Origin: an uncultured Bacteroidales bacterium
GTDB taxonomy: Bacteria; Bacteroidota; Bacteroidia; Bacteroidales; WCHB1-69
Length of the DNA stretch: 26,476 bases
Direction: 5' to 3'
Assembly (NCBI GenBank): GCA_937901455.1
Contig: CALDIA010000135.1
Coordinates: forward strand, 1 to 26,476
Each line of letters starts with the position of its first letter. The stretch's first letter is position 1. The notes under the pieces are model-generated. The model saw only the letters and a program-made list of their open reading frames with translations. It had not been told where the DNA came from and searched no databases. The position numbers were made by a program, and so were the translations under genes. Below are positions 8,108 through 16,376 of this stretch, piece after piece.

Positions 8108-8817
8108 CAAAGACCTCCGTCCACAACACCAAATTCCAAATGCCGGAGTTTGATGTCAATCTTGAAGAGGACATCCTGCTCTTCGACAAGCCATATCAAT
8201 GCACCTCTTTTGATATCGTTGGCAAGGTCCGGGGCATTGTGCAACGAAAAGCCAACAAACGGCTTAAAGTTGGTCATGCAGGCACTTTAGACCCCCTTGC
8301 CACAGGTCTTCTCATTATCTGCATTGGCAAAATGACCAAACAGATTGAACATATTCAGCAGCAAACCAAGGAATACACCGGCACTTTCCGACTGGGAGGG
8401 AGTACGGCCAGCTTTGATTTGGAACATCCCGTAAACAAACTCTTTCCCTTTGAACATATCACAGAATCCATGGCTCAGGAGGCGGCCCACTCTTTTATCG
8501 GCACTATCGAACAGGTTCCCCCGCTCTTTTCAGCTGTCAGATACAATGGCAAACGCGCCTATGAGTTGGCGCGTGTTGGCAAAGACGCCCAATTAGAAAC
8601 CAAAACCATATCGATTTACAATTTCGACATTACCCGCTTTGAACTCCCCTATATCGACTTCCGGATACGCTGCTCCAAAGGCACCTACATACGTTCCATT
8701 GCCCGTGACTTCGGCACCGCCCTCCAATCCGGTGCCCATCTCACTGCCCTGCGCCGCACTATGATCGGCCAATACCATGTTGACAACGCCATCAAACCAA
8801 TCATAATTGAACAATAA
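8101..8817 (+). CDS. truB: tRNA pseudouridine(55) synthase TruB
   Basis: TruB converts U55 of the tRNA T-loop to pseudouridine. Motif I is intact as KVGHAGTLDPLATGLLI, with the catalytic aspartate at D64 counted from the ATG at 8101. Other family blocks follow: DKP near the start, QVPPLFSAVRYNGKRAYELAR, and CSKGTYIRSIARDFG. The frame is open back to 8047 inside uppP. I chose 8101 because it overlaps the uppP stop by 7 bases, giving 238 residues. An ATG at 8140 (225 residues) is also reasonable, because homologues usually begin shortly before the xLLFDKP segment. It is the last gene of the ftsX operon; no terminator is obvious in the 101 bases that follow. Confidence 0.93.
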   Translation: MLTKTSVHNTKFQMPEFDVNLEEDILLFDKPYQCTSFDIVGKVRGIVQRKANKRLKVGHAGTLDPLATGLLIICIGKMTKQIEHIQQQTKEYTGTFRLGGSTASFDLEHPVNKLFPFEHITESMAQEAAHSFIGTIEQVPPLFSAVRYNGKRAYELARVGKDAQLETKTISIYNFDITRFELPYIDFRIRCSKGTYIRSIARDFGTALQSGAHLTALRRTMIGQYHVDNAIKPIIIEQ

Positions 8818-8918
8818 AAAGTCTTTTTCTTCCAAACTCGACCCTATAGACACGACTGGCGAGGATATCTCAAAAAATGATGTTGGCTTTCATTAAATAA
8901 CATTATATAAACACAAAC

Positions 8919-10400
8919 ATGTATTTCTTAGGAATAGATTTAGGAAGTTCATCGGTTAAAACATGTATTTACGACGGAAAAACCGGGCGCGTGGCGGCGG
9001 TGGCTTTTGCACCGCAACGCGAAGCTCCTATCTCCGCGCCGCAGATCGGATGGGCCGAGCAAAACCCGGACGATTGGTGGAACTACCTGAAAACAGCACT
9101 ACATGAAGCACTGGGGCGTGCCGCCATTCGTCCCGAAAACATCCGAGCCATCGGTATCACCTACCAGATGCATGGGCTGGTGCTGGTGGACAAAGACTTG
9201 CAAGTGCTCCGCCCCAGCATTATCTGGTGCGACAGTCGGGCAGTGTCCTACGGAAAACAGGCGTTTGAGACATTGGGGCACGACTATTGTCTGCACCATC
9301 TCCTCAACTCGCCGGGCAACTTCACTGCTGCCAAGTTGGCGTGGGTGCGTGAAAACGAACCCGATATTTTCGACAAGACCTACAAGTTTATGTTACCCGG
9401 TGACTATTTGGCCATGCGCATGACAGGTGAAGTACGCACCACGGTTCCCGGCCTCTCTGAAGGCATGTTGTGGGATTTTGAGAACGAGTGTGTGTCGGAA
9501 CCCTTATTGAAACATTTCGGCATTCCGAAAGCGATGGTTGCTGATTGTGTGCCCACATTCGGGGAACAGGGATTCTTGTCTGCGTCTGTAGCCGCCGAAA
9601 TAGGCCTGCCTGCCAATATTCCCGTGTGCTATCGCGCTGGAGACCAGCCCAACAATGCGTTGTCGCTCAATGTATTGAAGCCGGGTGAGGTGGCAGCTAC
9701 CGCAGGCACTTCAGGGGTGGTGTATGGCATTCATAACCAAGTGCGCACCGACCCACGTTCCCGAATCAATATCTTTGCCCACGTCAACCACCATGCTGAA
9801 GAACCTCGCCTGGGCATGATGCACTGCACCAATGGCGTGGGCATTCAGAATGCCTGGATGAAAAGACTGGTGGCTCCAGAACTCTCCTATGAACAGTTCA
9901 ATGAGCTGGCGGCGCAGGCCCCGATAGGATCCGATGGCGTGACAGTGCTGCCCTTTGGCAATGGCGCCGAACGGATCTTGGAAAACCGACAGGTGGGTGC
10001 CTCTATCCACGGACTTAACTTCAATAATCATCATGCCAGCACCTTGGCACGGGCAGCCCAGGAGGGTGTCGCTTTCTCGTTCAAATACGGCATGGACATC
10101 ATGCGCGATACTGGAATGAATACCAAGGTAATCCGGGCTGGTCATGCCAATATGTTCCTGAGCCCCATCTTCCGCACGACCCTGGCCACCATTGCCAATG
10201 CTACGATTGAACTCTATGACACCAACGGATCAGTGGGTGCCGCTATCGGGGCCGCGTTAGGTTGCGGGTTTTACCAATCTCCTGCGGAGGCCTTTGCCCC
10301 ACTGCACAAAATGGCTGTCGTGGAGCCTGACACCGAGAATAAGGAACGCTATGCCGATGCATATAGACGTTGGATGACCTGTTTGAATCTTGAACTATGA
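8919..10400 (+). CDS. xylB: Xylulokinase
   Basis: This 493-residue FGGY-family kinase phosphorylates D-xylulose to xylulose 5-phosphate. Visible features are the N-terminal phosphate-binding loop GIDLGSSSVKTCIYDG (5-20), the QMHG sugar-binding motif (83-86), WCDSRA (103-108), and LPGDYLAMRMTG (159-170). The catalytic aspartate is probably D242 in RAGDQPNNALS, and GTSGVVYG (263-270) lies in the ATP-binding half. The xylose isomerase and symporter genes nearby support xylulose over other sugars. No TAnnTTTG element was found in the 101-base gap upstream, so its promoter is unclear and read-through from truB is possible. Its stop is immediately adjacent to the stop of the convergent GIN gene. 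Confidence 0.93.
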   Translation: MYFLGIDLGSSSVKTCIYDGKTGRVAAVAFAPQREAPISAPQIGWAEQNPDDWWNYLKTALHEALGRAAIRPENIRAIGITYQMHGLVLVDKDLQVLRPSIIWCDSRAVSYGKQAFETLGHDYCLHHLLNSPGNFTAAKLAWVRENEPDIFDKTYKFMLPGDYLAMRMTGEVRTTVPGLSEGMLWDFENECVSEPLLKHFGIPKAMVADCVPTFGEQGFLSASVAAEIGLPANIPVCYRAGDQPNNALSLNVLKPGEVAATAGTSGVVYGIHNQVRTDPRSRINIFAHVNHHAEEPRLGMMHCTNGVGIQNAWMKRLVAPELSYEQFNELAAQAPIGSDGVTVLPFGNGAERILENRQVGASIHGLNFNNHHASTLARAAQEGVAFSFKYGMDIMRDTGMNTKVIRAGHANMFLSPIFRTTLATIANATIELYDTNGSVGAAIGAALGCGFYQSPAEAFAPLHKMAVVEPDTENKERYADAYRRWMTCLNLEL

Positions 10401-11012
10401 TCACTCCCACACCACCTTGCCACCTCCGATGATATTCACTTTTCCCACATGGGATTGATTGGTAACGTAGGCGGTACCCGTCACTTTTGCTTTCACGTCG
10501 CCCACTCCGTAGTTGGTGATATGGGAAGTCTCTGTCTCCAAGGATAGCGCATTGATATCACCGCTGCCATGGTTAACCAGTCTTTGTGATGTTGCCTTGC
10601 CGTTCAGAATCACCTCGCCGGTGCCCAGATTCTTCACCTTCACACTCTTTCCCAACATATTCTGAATTCTGATGTCGCCCGTGCCATTGTTTTGCAAGGA
10701 GATATCTTCTGTGGGAATACCCATCAGGTTGACTTTGACATCTCCTGTGCCCGGATTGCTGATCGTCAGGGATCCGTCAATAGAACTGGCGTTGATGGTT
10801 ATATCCCCTACGCCAGGATTGTTGATGAACAGTGACTTTGCTTTAAGCGGACCGTCTCTCGGTATGATGACATCACCCGTGCCATTGTTGTGGATCTCTA
10901 GTGATTCTTCAATCTTGACGCAGTTGACGATGCAGTCTCCGGTACCCGACTTGCTGATGGCGAGCTGCGGCTCGGTGCGTGGCTCTATCCGAACATCGCA
11001 TGTTCCACGCAT
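10401..11012 (-). CDS. Head-GIN domain (DUF2807) C-terminal part with GxGD repeats; frameshifted continuation of the sigma gene
   Basis: This is a 203-codon open frame from an ATG at 11012. It continues, in the -1 frame, the GIN-type domain begun in the upstream reading frame, and the two overlap by 28 bases. It is almost entirely repeats: nine units with the core N-x-G-x-G-D (SKSGTGD, HNNGTGD, NNPGVGD, SNPGTGD, QNNGTGD, KNLGTGE, NHGSGD, TNYGVGD, and a worn NQSHVGK). Their central glycines are 19-23 residues apart, as expected for one turn of a beta-helix. DUF2807 proteins are exported and predicted to form such solenoids; no enzymatic role is known. It lacks a signal peptide of its own, which supports it being part of the longer protein. 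Reinitiation at the internal ATG is possible but not shown. Confidence 0.75.
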   Translation of the reverse strand: MRGTCDVRIEPRTEPQLAISKSGTGDCIVNCVKIEESLEIHNNGTGDVIIPRDGPLKAKSLFINNPGVGDITINASSIDGSLTISNPGTGDVKVNLMGIPTEDISLQNNGTGDIRIQNMLGKSVKVKNLGTGEVILNGKATSQRLVNHGSGDINALSLETETSHITNYGVGDVKAKVTGTAYVTNQSHVGKVNIIGGGKVVWE

Positions 11013-12460
11013 GGTCCCTTCAGATGAGGCGTGCTAATGTCCACCCGTAGGCTTGCCTTCTCGTATGAGAAATTGTCATCCATACAGATGGATAGTTTCC
11101 CGTCCGCCACTTGTATTATGACATGCTCTATAATGTTGTCATCCGTCGTGATTTCAGTTTTATGATGGTTTCCATACCGGATAACCACATTCCCGATGAA
11201 GTTAATATTCACAGTTGTAAAAGGTTTGTGAATAAACTCCTTGGTGACGGCATTGCCGCTGGCCACAATGCCGGAGGAATCCACGAACCCCTTGAAACCG
11301 AACTGGTCCACCATTGCCCACCCACTCCTGTATTCATCAAATGGCTCTATGTTGGAGTACAAGGCTTGCAGGACCACATTTCCTTGCTCATCGGCCAATC
11401 CAAAATAGCCGTTTTGCAAGAATTTATGAAGGCTATGATTGTTGGAGGATGTGCCTACAGTGACCTTGGGCGTTTCGGGCGATGGTGGTTCGGTTGGTTC
11501 GGTTTGGATGACCCTATCGGGGTTAGGTAGAGACGCAATGCATGGCGTCTCTACAGGAATACCCACAGTGCCATTATTCAACGTGGACATTGGAATTATA
11601 TCCTCCATGATGGTGTCGGGTGCTGCAATCGTCTGTGAGAGGACAGGATGTGTTGGCACGCTATGGGACGCCGGGTCGCTGGATTGTGACTGCCATACGG
11701 CCACGGAACCAGCCACAGCGACGGCTACACTTACGCCAGAAAGACTGGCGATGGTTGGAGCTTTCGCAGCGGAAATGGCCATCCAGACCGATGGCTTCGG
11801 GGCAGCGGCCCAGTTCAGAGCGCCAAGGGGAGAGGACGCAGTGGGAGCCAGCGTCAAATGCCCCAATTTGGCATAGAAGAGGCGGTCTATGGCGTGACCT
11901 TTACGTGAAATTAACAAGAGTATGACCATGATGCTTGATTTTTTACATTGTTTTTTCTCATTCAATAGATGTTGCAGCCGCACTCGCGCTTCTGAAAGAT
12001 ATCGCTTTGAACTTCTGACTCCTATTCCGAGCATCTTCGAAATGTCTGGGTGCTTCTGGTTTTCGAAAACGTATAGGTTAAACACCATACGCTGCTTGTC
12101 GGATAGTCTTCCTATCGCCTCCAGAATATCCTCTTCGGTGAAGTCTTCCGCTAAAAGTTGTTCTCCCTTATCCATCACCTCGTCGATACCGGTGCATTCT
12201 GGCAAGTCTGTCTCTTCAATTGACAGAAATTGTGGTTGGCGCCGCAGATAATCCAGCGTGTTGTTCAGATTCACACGCATTAACCACCCTTCAAAACTGC
12301 CCAAATGACGGTAGCTTTTCGATTTCTCAATGGCTTTGAGGAATGCGTCGTGGGCCAAATCCTCCGCTATGGCACGGTCACCCACATAGCGACAGTTTAC
12401 CCCTATCATCTTGCCGATATTGCGTTGATATGCCCTCGTCCAAAAACGCTCTGCCTTCAT
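10985..12460 (-). CDS. ECF-type sigma factor fused to TM segment, WG repeat and first half of a GIN domain
   Basis: The protein has 491 codons from the ATG at 12460, preceded by GAAGGAG and a -7 element. Residues about 10-75 are sigma region 2 (YQRNIGKMIG, DLAHDAFLKAIEK, GWLMRVNLNNTLDYLRR). Residues 112-165 are region 4 (LSDKQRMVFNLYVFENQ, HPDISKMLGIG, RYLSEARVRL). A basic/hydrophobic patch (IMVILLLISRKGHAIDRLF) follows, and at 237-256 there is an Ala/Val-rich membrane segment. Next come a Pro/Thr/Ser linker (260-340), a WG-type repeat at about 349-400 (GYFGLADEQGNVV, then GWAMVDQFGFKGFVDSSG), and the start of a DUF2807 domain (from FTTVNINFIGNVVI, about 414). The frame then breaks and continues in the next entry. 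No separate anti-sigma gene is present. An N-terminal extension to a GTG at 12532 would contain the promoter, so it was rejected. Confidence 0.8.
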   Translation of the reverse strand: MKAERFWTRAYQRNIGKMIGVNCRYVGDRAIAEDLAHDAFLKAIEKSKSYRHLGSFEGWLMRVNLNNTLDYLRRQPQFLSIEETDLPECTGIDEVMDKGEQLLAEDFTEEDILEAIGRLSDKQRMVFNLYVFENQKHPDISKMLGIGVRSSKRYLSEARVRLQHLLNEKKQCKKSSIMVILLLISRKGHAIDRLFYAKLGHLTLAPTASSPLGALNWAAAPKPSVWMAISAAKAPTIASLSGVSVAVAVAGSVAVWQSQSSDPASHSVPTHPVLSQTIAAPDTIMEDIIPMSTLNNGTVGIPVETPCIASLPNPDRVIQTEPTEPPSPETPKVTVGTSSNNHSLHKFLQNGYFGLADEQGNVVLQALYSNIEPFDEYRSGWAMVDQFGFKGFVDSSGIVASGNAVTKEFIHKPFTTVNINFIGNVVIRYGNHHKTEITTDDNIIEHVIIQVADGKLSICMDDNFSYEKASLRVDISTPHLKGPCVEHAMFG

Positions 12461-12484
12461 TGCTCCTTCTTTTAAATCAAGACG

Positions 12485-12492
12485 CAAAAATA
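12485..12492 (-). promoter_or_regulatory. -7 promoter element for the sigma/GIN gene
   Basis: On the minus strand this reads TATTTTTG (TAnnTTTG), 24 bases upstream of the ATG at 12460. A GAAGGAG ribosome-binding sequence lies just before that ATG, unusual in a phylum that seldom uses Shine-Dalgarno sites. Confidence 0.6.
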
Positions 12493-12519
12493 CAAAAAGG
12501 GGCCAGCAAAAAATAATAC

Positions 12520-12527
12520 TATCTTTG
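12520..12527 (+). promoter_or_regulatory. -7 promoter element for the YitT-family gene
   Basis: TATCTTTG fits TAnnTTTG, 40 bases before the ATG at 12568. It is divergent from the sigma/GIN promoter 27 bases to the left. Confidence 0.6.
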
Positions 12528-12567
12528 CGCACTCAAAAAGCTCTAACAACATTAAAATATCCTATTT

Positions 12568-13509
12568 ATGAAAAACATTCTCAACATTCTAAAAACCAGT
12601 AAATTCTGGATTGAATTGCTGATTATGACGATTGGTATGATGATTACCGCTTGCGCCGTCTATTACTTTCTGGTTCCGAGCAAACTTATTATCGGCACCA
12701 TCTCCGGCCTCTCCATCGTTATAAGCGGCGTATCGCAAAGCCTCTTTGGCGTGGCATTGCCTGTCTCAACGGTCATCTTCGTGGTGAATGCGATCCTCTT
12801 GATTCTGGCTTATTTCCTGATTGGCAAGGAGTTTGGCCTGAAAACCGTTTACACAGCCCTGATACTGGGCCCGATGATGCGCGTGCTGGAGACCTATTTT
12901 CCCTACGAACGTTTTATAAGGCCCGATGCCGCAGTACCATCCATAATGGGTGACATCTGGTTTGACCTTTGCTGTTTTGTCCTCTTGTTGAGCGCCGCCC
13001 AAGCTGTACTCTTCAAAATCAACGCCTCTACAGGCGGATTGGATATCTTAGCCAAGATTGTCAACAAGTACTTGCATTTCGACATCGGAACGTCAGTTTC
13101 CGTGGCGGGCGCCATCATCTGCTGCACCGCCTTTGCCATAAATCCCTTCCACATGGTCGTCATCGGTCTGATAGGCACCTGGATCAACGGTCTGGTGGTG
13201 GACTACTTCACCGCTGGCCTCAACAACAAAAAGCGTGTCTGCATCGTCTCCAAAGACTACGACCGTATCCGCCGCTATATCATCGATGAGTTGGTGCGCG
13301 GCTGCACGCTGTATGAGGTGACAGGCGGCTACACCAATGAAAAATCCATCGAATTGGAAAGCCTGTTGACCAAGGATGAATTTGTGCAGTTGATGGCTTT
13401 CATTAATCAAAATGAAATCAACGCCTTTATCACAGCCGGCAACGTCAGTGAAGTCTATGGACTATGGCTTGACAAAAATCATATCAAGACTCGTGCGGAC
13501 AAGCGATAG
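12568..13509 (+). CDS. YitT family membrane protein (DUF161/DUF2179)
   Basis: The protein has 313 residues. The first ~210 residues contain five or six hydrophobic helices (about 16-38, 44-66, 70-94, 128-150, 168-192), matching the DUF161 (YitT) membrane domain, with the typical ACAVYYFLVPSKLIIGTISG beginning. The last ~90 residues form the cytoplasmic DUF2179 domain, including RGCTLYEVTGGYTN and the C-terminal AFITAGNVSEVYG. The substrate and role of the family are not established; transport is only presumed. Its stop lies 2 bases from the stop of the convergent dihydroorotase gene. Confidence 0.9.
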   Translation: MKNILNILKTSKFWIELLIMTIGMMITACAVYYFLVPSKLIIGTISGLSIVISGVSQSLFGVALPVSTVIFVVNAILLILAYFLIGKEFGLKTVYTALILGPMMRVLETYFPYERFIRPDAAVPSIMGDIWFDLCCFVLLLSAAQAVLFKINASTGGLDILAKIVNKYLHFDIGTSVSVAGAIICCTAFAINPFHMVVIGLIGTWINGLVVDYFTAGLNNKKRVCIVSKDYDRIRRYIIDELVRGCTLYEVTGGYTNEKSIELESLLTKDEFVQLMAFINQNEINAFITAGNVSEVYGLWLDKNHIKTRADKR

Positions 13510-13511
13510 GA

Positions 13512-14867
13512 CTAATTTCGGTTGAACGTCAACCGTTCACCCCGATATTCGTCGTGGAATTCTCCGTTTTCAAAAACCAGGTTTCCATTGACAAAAGTGT
13601 GTGTTACCTGGGTGTGTACGTTTTGACCGATATAGGGTGTCCATCCACATTTGTACTCAACTTGCTCAGGGGTGATCTGATGCATGTCATTGAGATCTAC
13701 AATGACTATGTCGGCATGGTATCCCTCGCGGATGAAACCGCGTTTGTCCACACCATATAGGGTGGCGGGATTGTGACACATCAGCTGTACCAGTTTCTCT
13801 AAGGTGAGGTCTGTCTCATCGGCCACCTGCATCATCATGGGCAATGTGTGCTGGACGGAGGGGAACCCAGATTTGGCGGTAAAGTAGTTTCTGGTGAACT
13901 TCTCTTCAGACAGATGTGGGGCATGGTCGGATCCGATGGTGTCAATGAGCCCGCTGCGCACAGCTTCCCGCAATGCCTGTCTATCGTCTGCTGTCTTGAT
14001 GGCTGGATTACACTTGATGGCGAATCCTAAAGTATTGTAGTCATTATCGTCAAACCAGAGATAATGAGGACAAGTCTCGGCAGTTATTTTCTTTTCTGTC
14101 AAGGTAAGGTTGTTTCTGAAAAGCGATAGTTCCCTTCGCGTGGAGATGTGGAGGATATGCAGTCGAGCCCCAGTCTTGTCGGCCAATTCCACCGCTTTGG
14201 CGGAGGAGCGATAGCAGGCTTCGGCAGTACGCACGAGAGGGTGCAGATTCGCAGTGGGGAGAACAGAATGGTTTGCTGCCATGGCCTGATAATGCGCTGT
14301 ATTATGCCGGATGATTTCCTCGTCTTCGCAGTGGGCGGCGATGATACACGGTGCCTCCCTAAAGATGGTTTCCAAAGCGCACTTGTCTTCCACCAGCATA
14401 TTACCTGTGCTGGAACCCATGAACAACTTGATACCGCATACCTTTGCCGGATCGGTGGCACGTACCTCTTTGAGGTTGTCGTGAGTGGCCCCCAGATAAA
14501 AAGAGTAGTTGGCCAGAGACTTTTCCGCCGCCATATCGAACTTGTCCTGTAGCAGCGCCTGGGTGGTGGTTTGCGGCACCGTATTGGGCATCTCCATAAT
14601 GGAGGTCACTCCGCCAGCAATGGCCGCTCGGCTCTCGCTCCAGATGTCCGCTTTGGCAGTCATGCCAGGCTCCCGAAAATGTACATGCTCATCAATGATG
14701 CCGGGAATCAGGTACTTGCCCTGCGCATCAATCAGGGTCGCGTGGCCCACCTCTATAGGGGTGTCCAGCGATACTATCCGATCGATAATTCCGTTCTTTA
14801 CACTGACATGGGCTTCAACAACACAGCCTTCATTAACCACCTTGGCATTTACTATGAAATAATCCAT
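13512..14867 (-). CDS. pyrC: Dihydroorotase
   Basis: The protein has 451 residues. It catalyses reversible cyclisation of N-carbamoyl-aspartate to dihydroorotate in pyrimidine synthesis. The zinc-site residues of the amidohydrolase fold are all visible: H61 and H63 in DEHVHFREPG, the lysine that is carbamylated (K147 in GIKLFMGSSTG), H179 in IAAHCEDEE, H240 in LHILHIST, and the catalytic D314 in GSDHAPH. The HVHFREPG motif places it in the type I/allantoinase-like group rather than the E. coli PyrC type. Allantoinase is an alternative, but no purine-degradation genes are nearby. The ATG at 14867 was preferred over an upstream in-frame start at 14906, because it begins with the usual MDYFIVNAKVVNEG and lies suitably behind a -7 element. 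Confidence 0.9.
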   Translation of the reverse strand: MDYFIVNAKVVNEGCVVEAHVSVKNGIIDRIVSLDTPIEVGHATLIDAQGKYLIPGIIDEHVHFREPGMTAKADIWSESRAAIAGGVTSIMEMPNTVPQTTTQALLQDKFDMAAEKSLANYSFYLGATHDNLKEVRATDPAKVCGIKLFMGSSTGNMLVEDKCALETIFREAPCIIAAHCEDEEIIRHNTAHYQAMAANHSVLPTANLHPLVRTAEACYRSSAKAVELADKTGARLHILHISTRRELSLFRNNLTLTEKKITAETCPHYLWFDDNDYNTLGFAIKCNPAIKTADDRQALREAVRSGLIDTIGSDHAPHLSEEKFTRNYFTAKSGFPSVQHTLPMMMQVADETDLTLEKLVQLMCHNPATLYGVDKRGFIREGYHADIVIVDLNDMHQITPEQVEYKCGWTPYIGQNVHTQVTHTFVNGNLVFENGEFHDEYRGERLTFNRN

Positions 14868-14903
14868 CCTTTCACGTTTCAAAAAGTTATAAAAAAGCAA
14901 GTG

Positions 14904-14911
14904 CAAAGATA
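14904..14911 (-). promoter_or_regulatory. -7 promoter element for dihydroorotase gene
   Basis: On the minus strand this reads TATCTTTG, 36 bases upstream of the ATG at 14867. It is divergent from the xylA element. Confidence 0.6.
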
Positions 14912-14932
14912 TATATTTTTCAAAAATTATCG

Positions 14933-14940
14933 TACTTTTG
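14933..14940 (+). promoter_or_regulatory. -7 promoter element for xylA
   Basis: TACTTTTG fits TAnnTTTG, 35 bases upstream of the xylA ATG at 14976. The sequence upstream is very AT-rich and no clear -33 or operator was found. Confidence 0.6.
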
Positions 14941-14975
14941 CTCCTTCATAAAAGGAATTATAAAAGCAATTAATT

Positions 14976-16304
14976 ATGGAATACTATCAAGGCAAGACCG
15001 CTTTTTTCCCGAATGTGGGGAAAATTAAATTCGAAGGCAAGGACTCCAAGAATCCCTTAGCTTTCCATTATTATGACGAAAACCGTGTGGTTATGGGCAA
15101 GACCATGAAAGAGCACCTCAAATTTGCGATGGCCTATTGGCACACGCTTTGTGCTGACGGGGTTGATCAGTTCGGAGGGCCTACCAAGACATTCCCGTGG
15201 AATGCCGCCCAAGATCCTATCTCCCGTGCCAAACTCAAGATGGATGCCGCTTTTGAGTTTATGTCCAAATGTTCGATTCCGTACTATTGTTTTCACGATG
15301 TGGATGTAGTGGAGCCAGGCGATACGCTGGCAGAATTTGAAAAACGGCTGGTCATGATGGTGGAACATGCCAAAGGCCTGCAAGAAGCCACTGGCAAGCA
15401 GCTGCTCTGGTCCACGGCTAACGTCTTCGGGCACAAGCGCTATATGAACGGTGCCGCCACCAACCCGGACTTTTGTGTCACTGCCTACGCGGCCACACAG
15501 ATCAAAAACGCCATCGACGCTTGCATTGCGTTAGGTGGGCAAAACTATGTCTTCTGGGGTGGTCGCGAGGGTTATATGTCATTGCTCAACACCGACATGA
15601 AGCGCGAAAAGGAGCATCTGGCCATGATGCTGACAATGGCCCGCGACTACGGTCGTAAGCAGGGCTTTAAGGGTACTTTCCTGATTGAGCCAAAACCGAT
15701 GGAACCCACCAAACACCAGTACGACGTGGATGCCGAAACAGTTATAGGATTTCTGAGACACTATGGTCTGGACAAGGATTTTGCCTTGAACATAGAAGTG
15801 AACCACGCCACCTTGGCTGGTCATACGTTTGAGCACGAACTCCAATGCGCCGCTGATGCGGGCATGTTGTGCAGTATCGACATCAACCGTGGTGACTACC
15901 AGAACGGCTGGGACACCGATCAGTTTCCCATCGACATCTACGAGTTGACGATGGCCTGGCTGGTGATTTTACAGGGCGGAGGTTTTACCACTGGTGGCAC
16001 CAACTTTGATGCCAAGACGCGGCGCAACTCTACCGATTTGGAAGACCTCTTCTATGCACATATCAGCGGTATGGACGCCTTCGCCCGCGGGCTACTCACC
16101 GCCGCCACCATCATCGAAAACTCCGACTTGCTGAAAATGCGCTCCCTCCGCTATGCCTCCTTCGATAAAGGCGATGGAAAAGCCTTCGAAGAGGGAAAAC
16201 TCACCCTGGAGGATATGCGCCGTATTGCCATGCAACTGCCCGAACCACAGCAGATCAGCGGACAACAGGAACTATATGAGATGATTGTGAACATGTATAT
16301 CTAA
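14976..16304 (+). CDS. xylA: Xylose isomerase (group II)
   Basis: The protein has 442 residues, the length of the longer group II enzymes of Bacteroides and anaerobic fungi. It isomerises D-xylose to D-xylulose using two divalent metals. Active-site residues are in place: H107 and D110 in FHDVD, E238 and K240 in LIEPKPMEPTKHQYD, E274 and H277 in IEVNHATLAGH, D302 in SIDINRGD, and D345 in NFDAKTRR. The substrate-shaping WSTANVFGHKRYMNGAATNP (145-164) and FWGGREGY (193-200) blocks are also intact. It has its own promoter and ends in a bidirectional terminator, so it is probably monocistronic. It works with the nearby xylulokinase and symporter. Confidence 0.97.
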   Translation: MEYYQGKTAFFPNVGKIKFEGKDSKNPLAFHYYDENRVVMGKTMKEHLKFAMAYWHTLCADGVDQFGGPTKTFPWNAAQDPISRAKLKMDAAFEFMSKCSIPYYCFHDVDVVEPGDTLAEFEKRLVMMVEHAKGLQEATGKQLLWSTANVFGHKRYMNGAATNPDFCVTAYAATQIKNAIDACIALGGQNYVFWGGREGYMSLLNTDMKREKEHLAMMLTMARDYGRKQGFKGTFLIEPKPMEPTKHQYDVDAETVIGFLRHYGLDKDFALNIEVNHATLAGHTFEHELQCAADAGMLCSIDINRGDYQNGWDTDQFPIDIYELTMAWLVILQGGGFTTGGTNFDAKTRRNSTDLEDLFYAHISGMDAFARGLLTAATIIENSDLLKMRSLRYASFDKGDGKAFEEGKLTLEDMRRIAMQLPEPQQISGQQELYEMIVNMYI

Positions 16305-16322
16305 TCCCTCTAACTGCAAAAT

Positions 16323-16360
16323 AAATGGGGAACTGACTTATCGCCAGTTCCCCATTTTTG
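16323..16360. terminator. Bidirectional terminator between xylA and the small lipoprotein gene
   Basis: A perfect 13-bp inverted repeat (AAATGGGGAACTG at 16323-16335 with CAGTTCCCCATTT at 16345-16357) has a 9-base loop. It has A residues on the left and a T run on the right, so it can stop transcription from either side. It sits between the convergent ends of xylA and the lipoprotein gene. Confidence 0.85.
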
Positions 16361-16376
16361 TAAATCTAAAGCTATA

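Noticed and set aside
10985..11040. Programmed -1 ribosomal frameshift in the sigma/GIN gene
   Set aside because: There is no X-XXY-YYZ slippery heptamer or obvious stimulatory structure in the short stretch where the change must occur. A plain indel is more likely.
11439..11876. Plus-strand frames opposite the sigma fusion linker
   Set aside because: They are shadows of the Ala/Thr/Pro-rich linker and lack any start signal.
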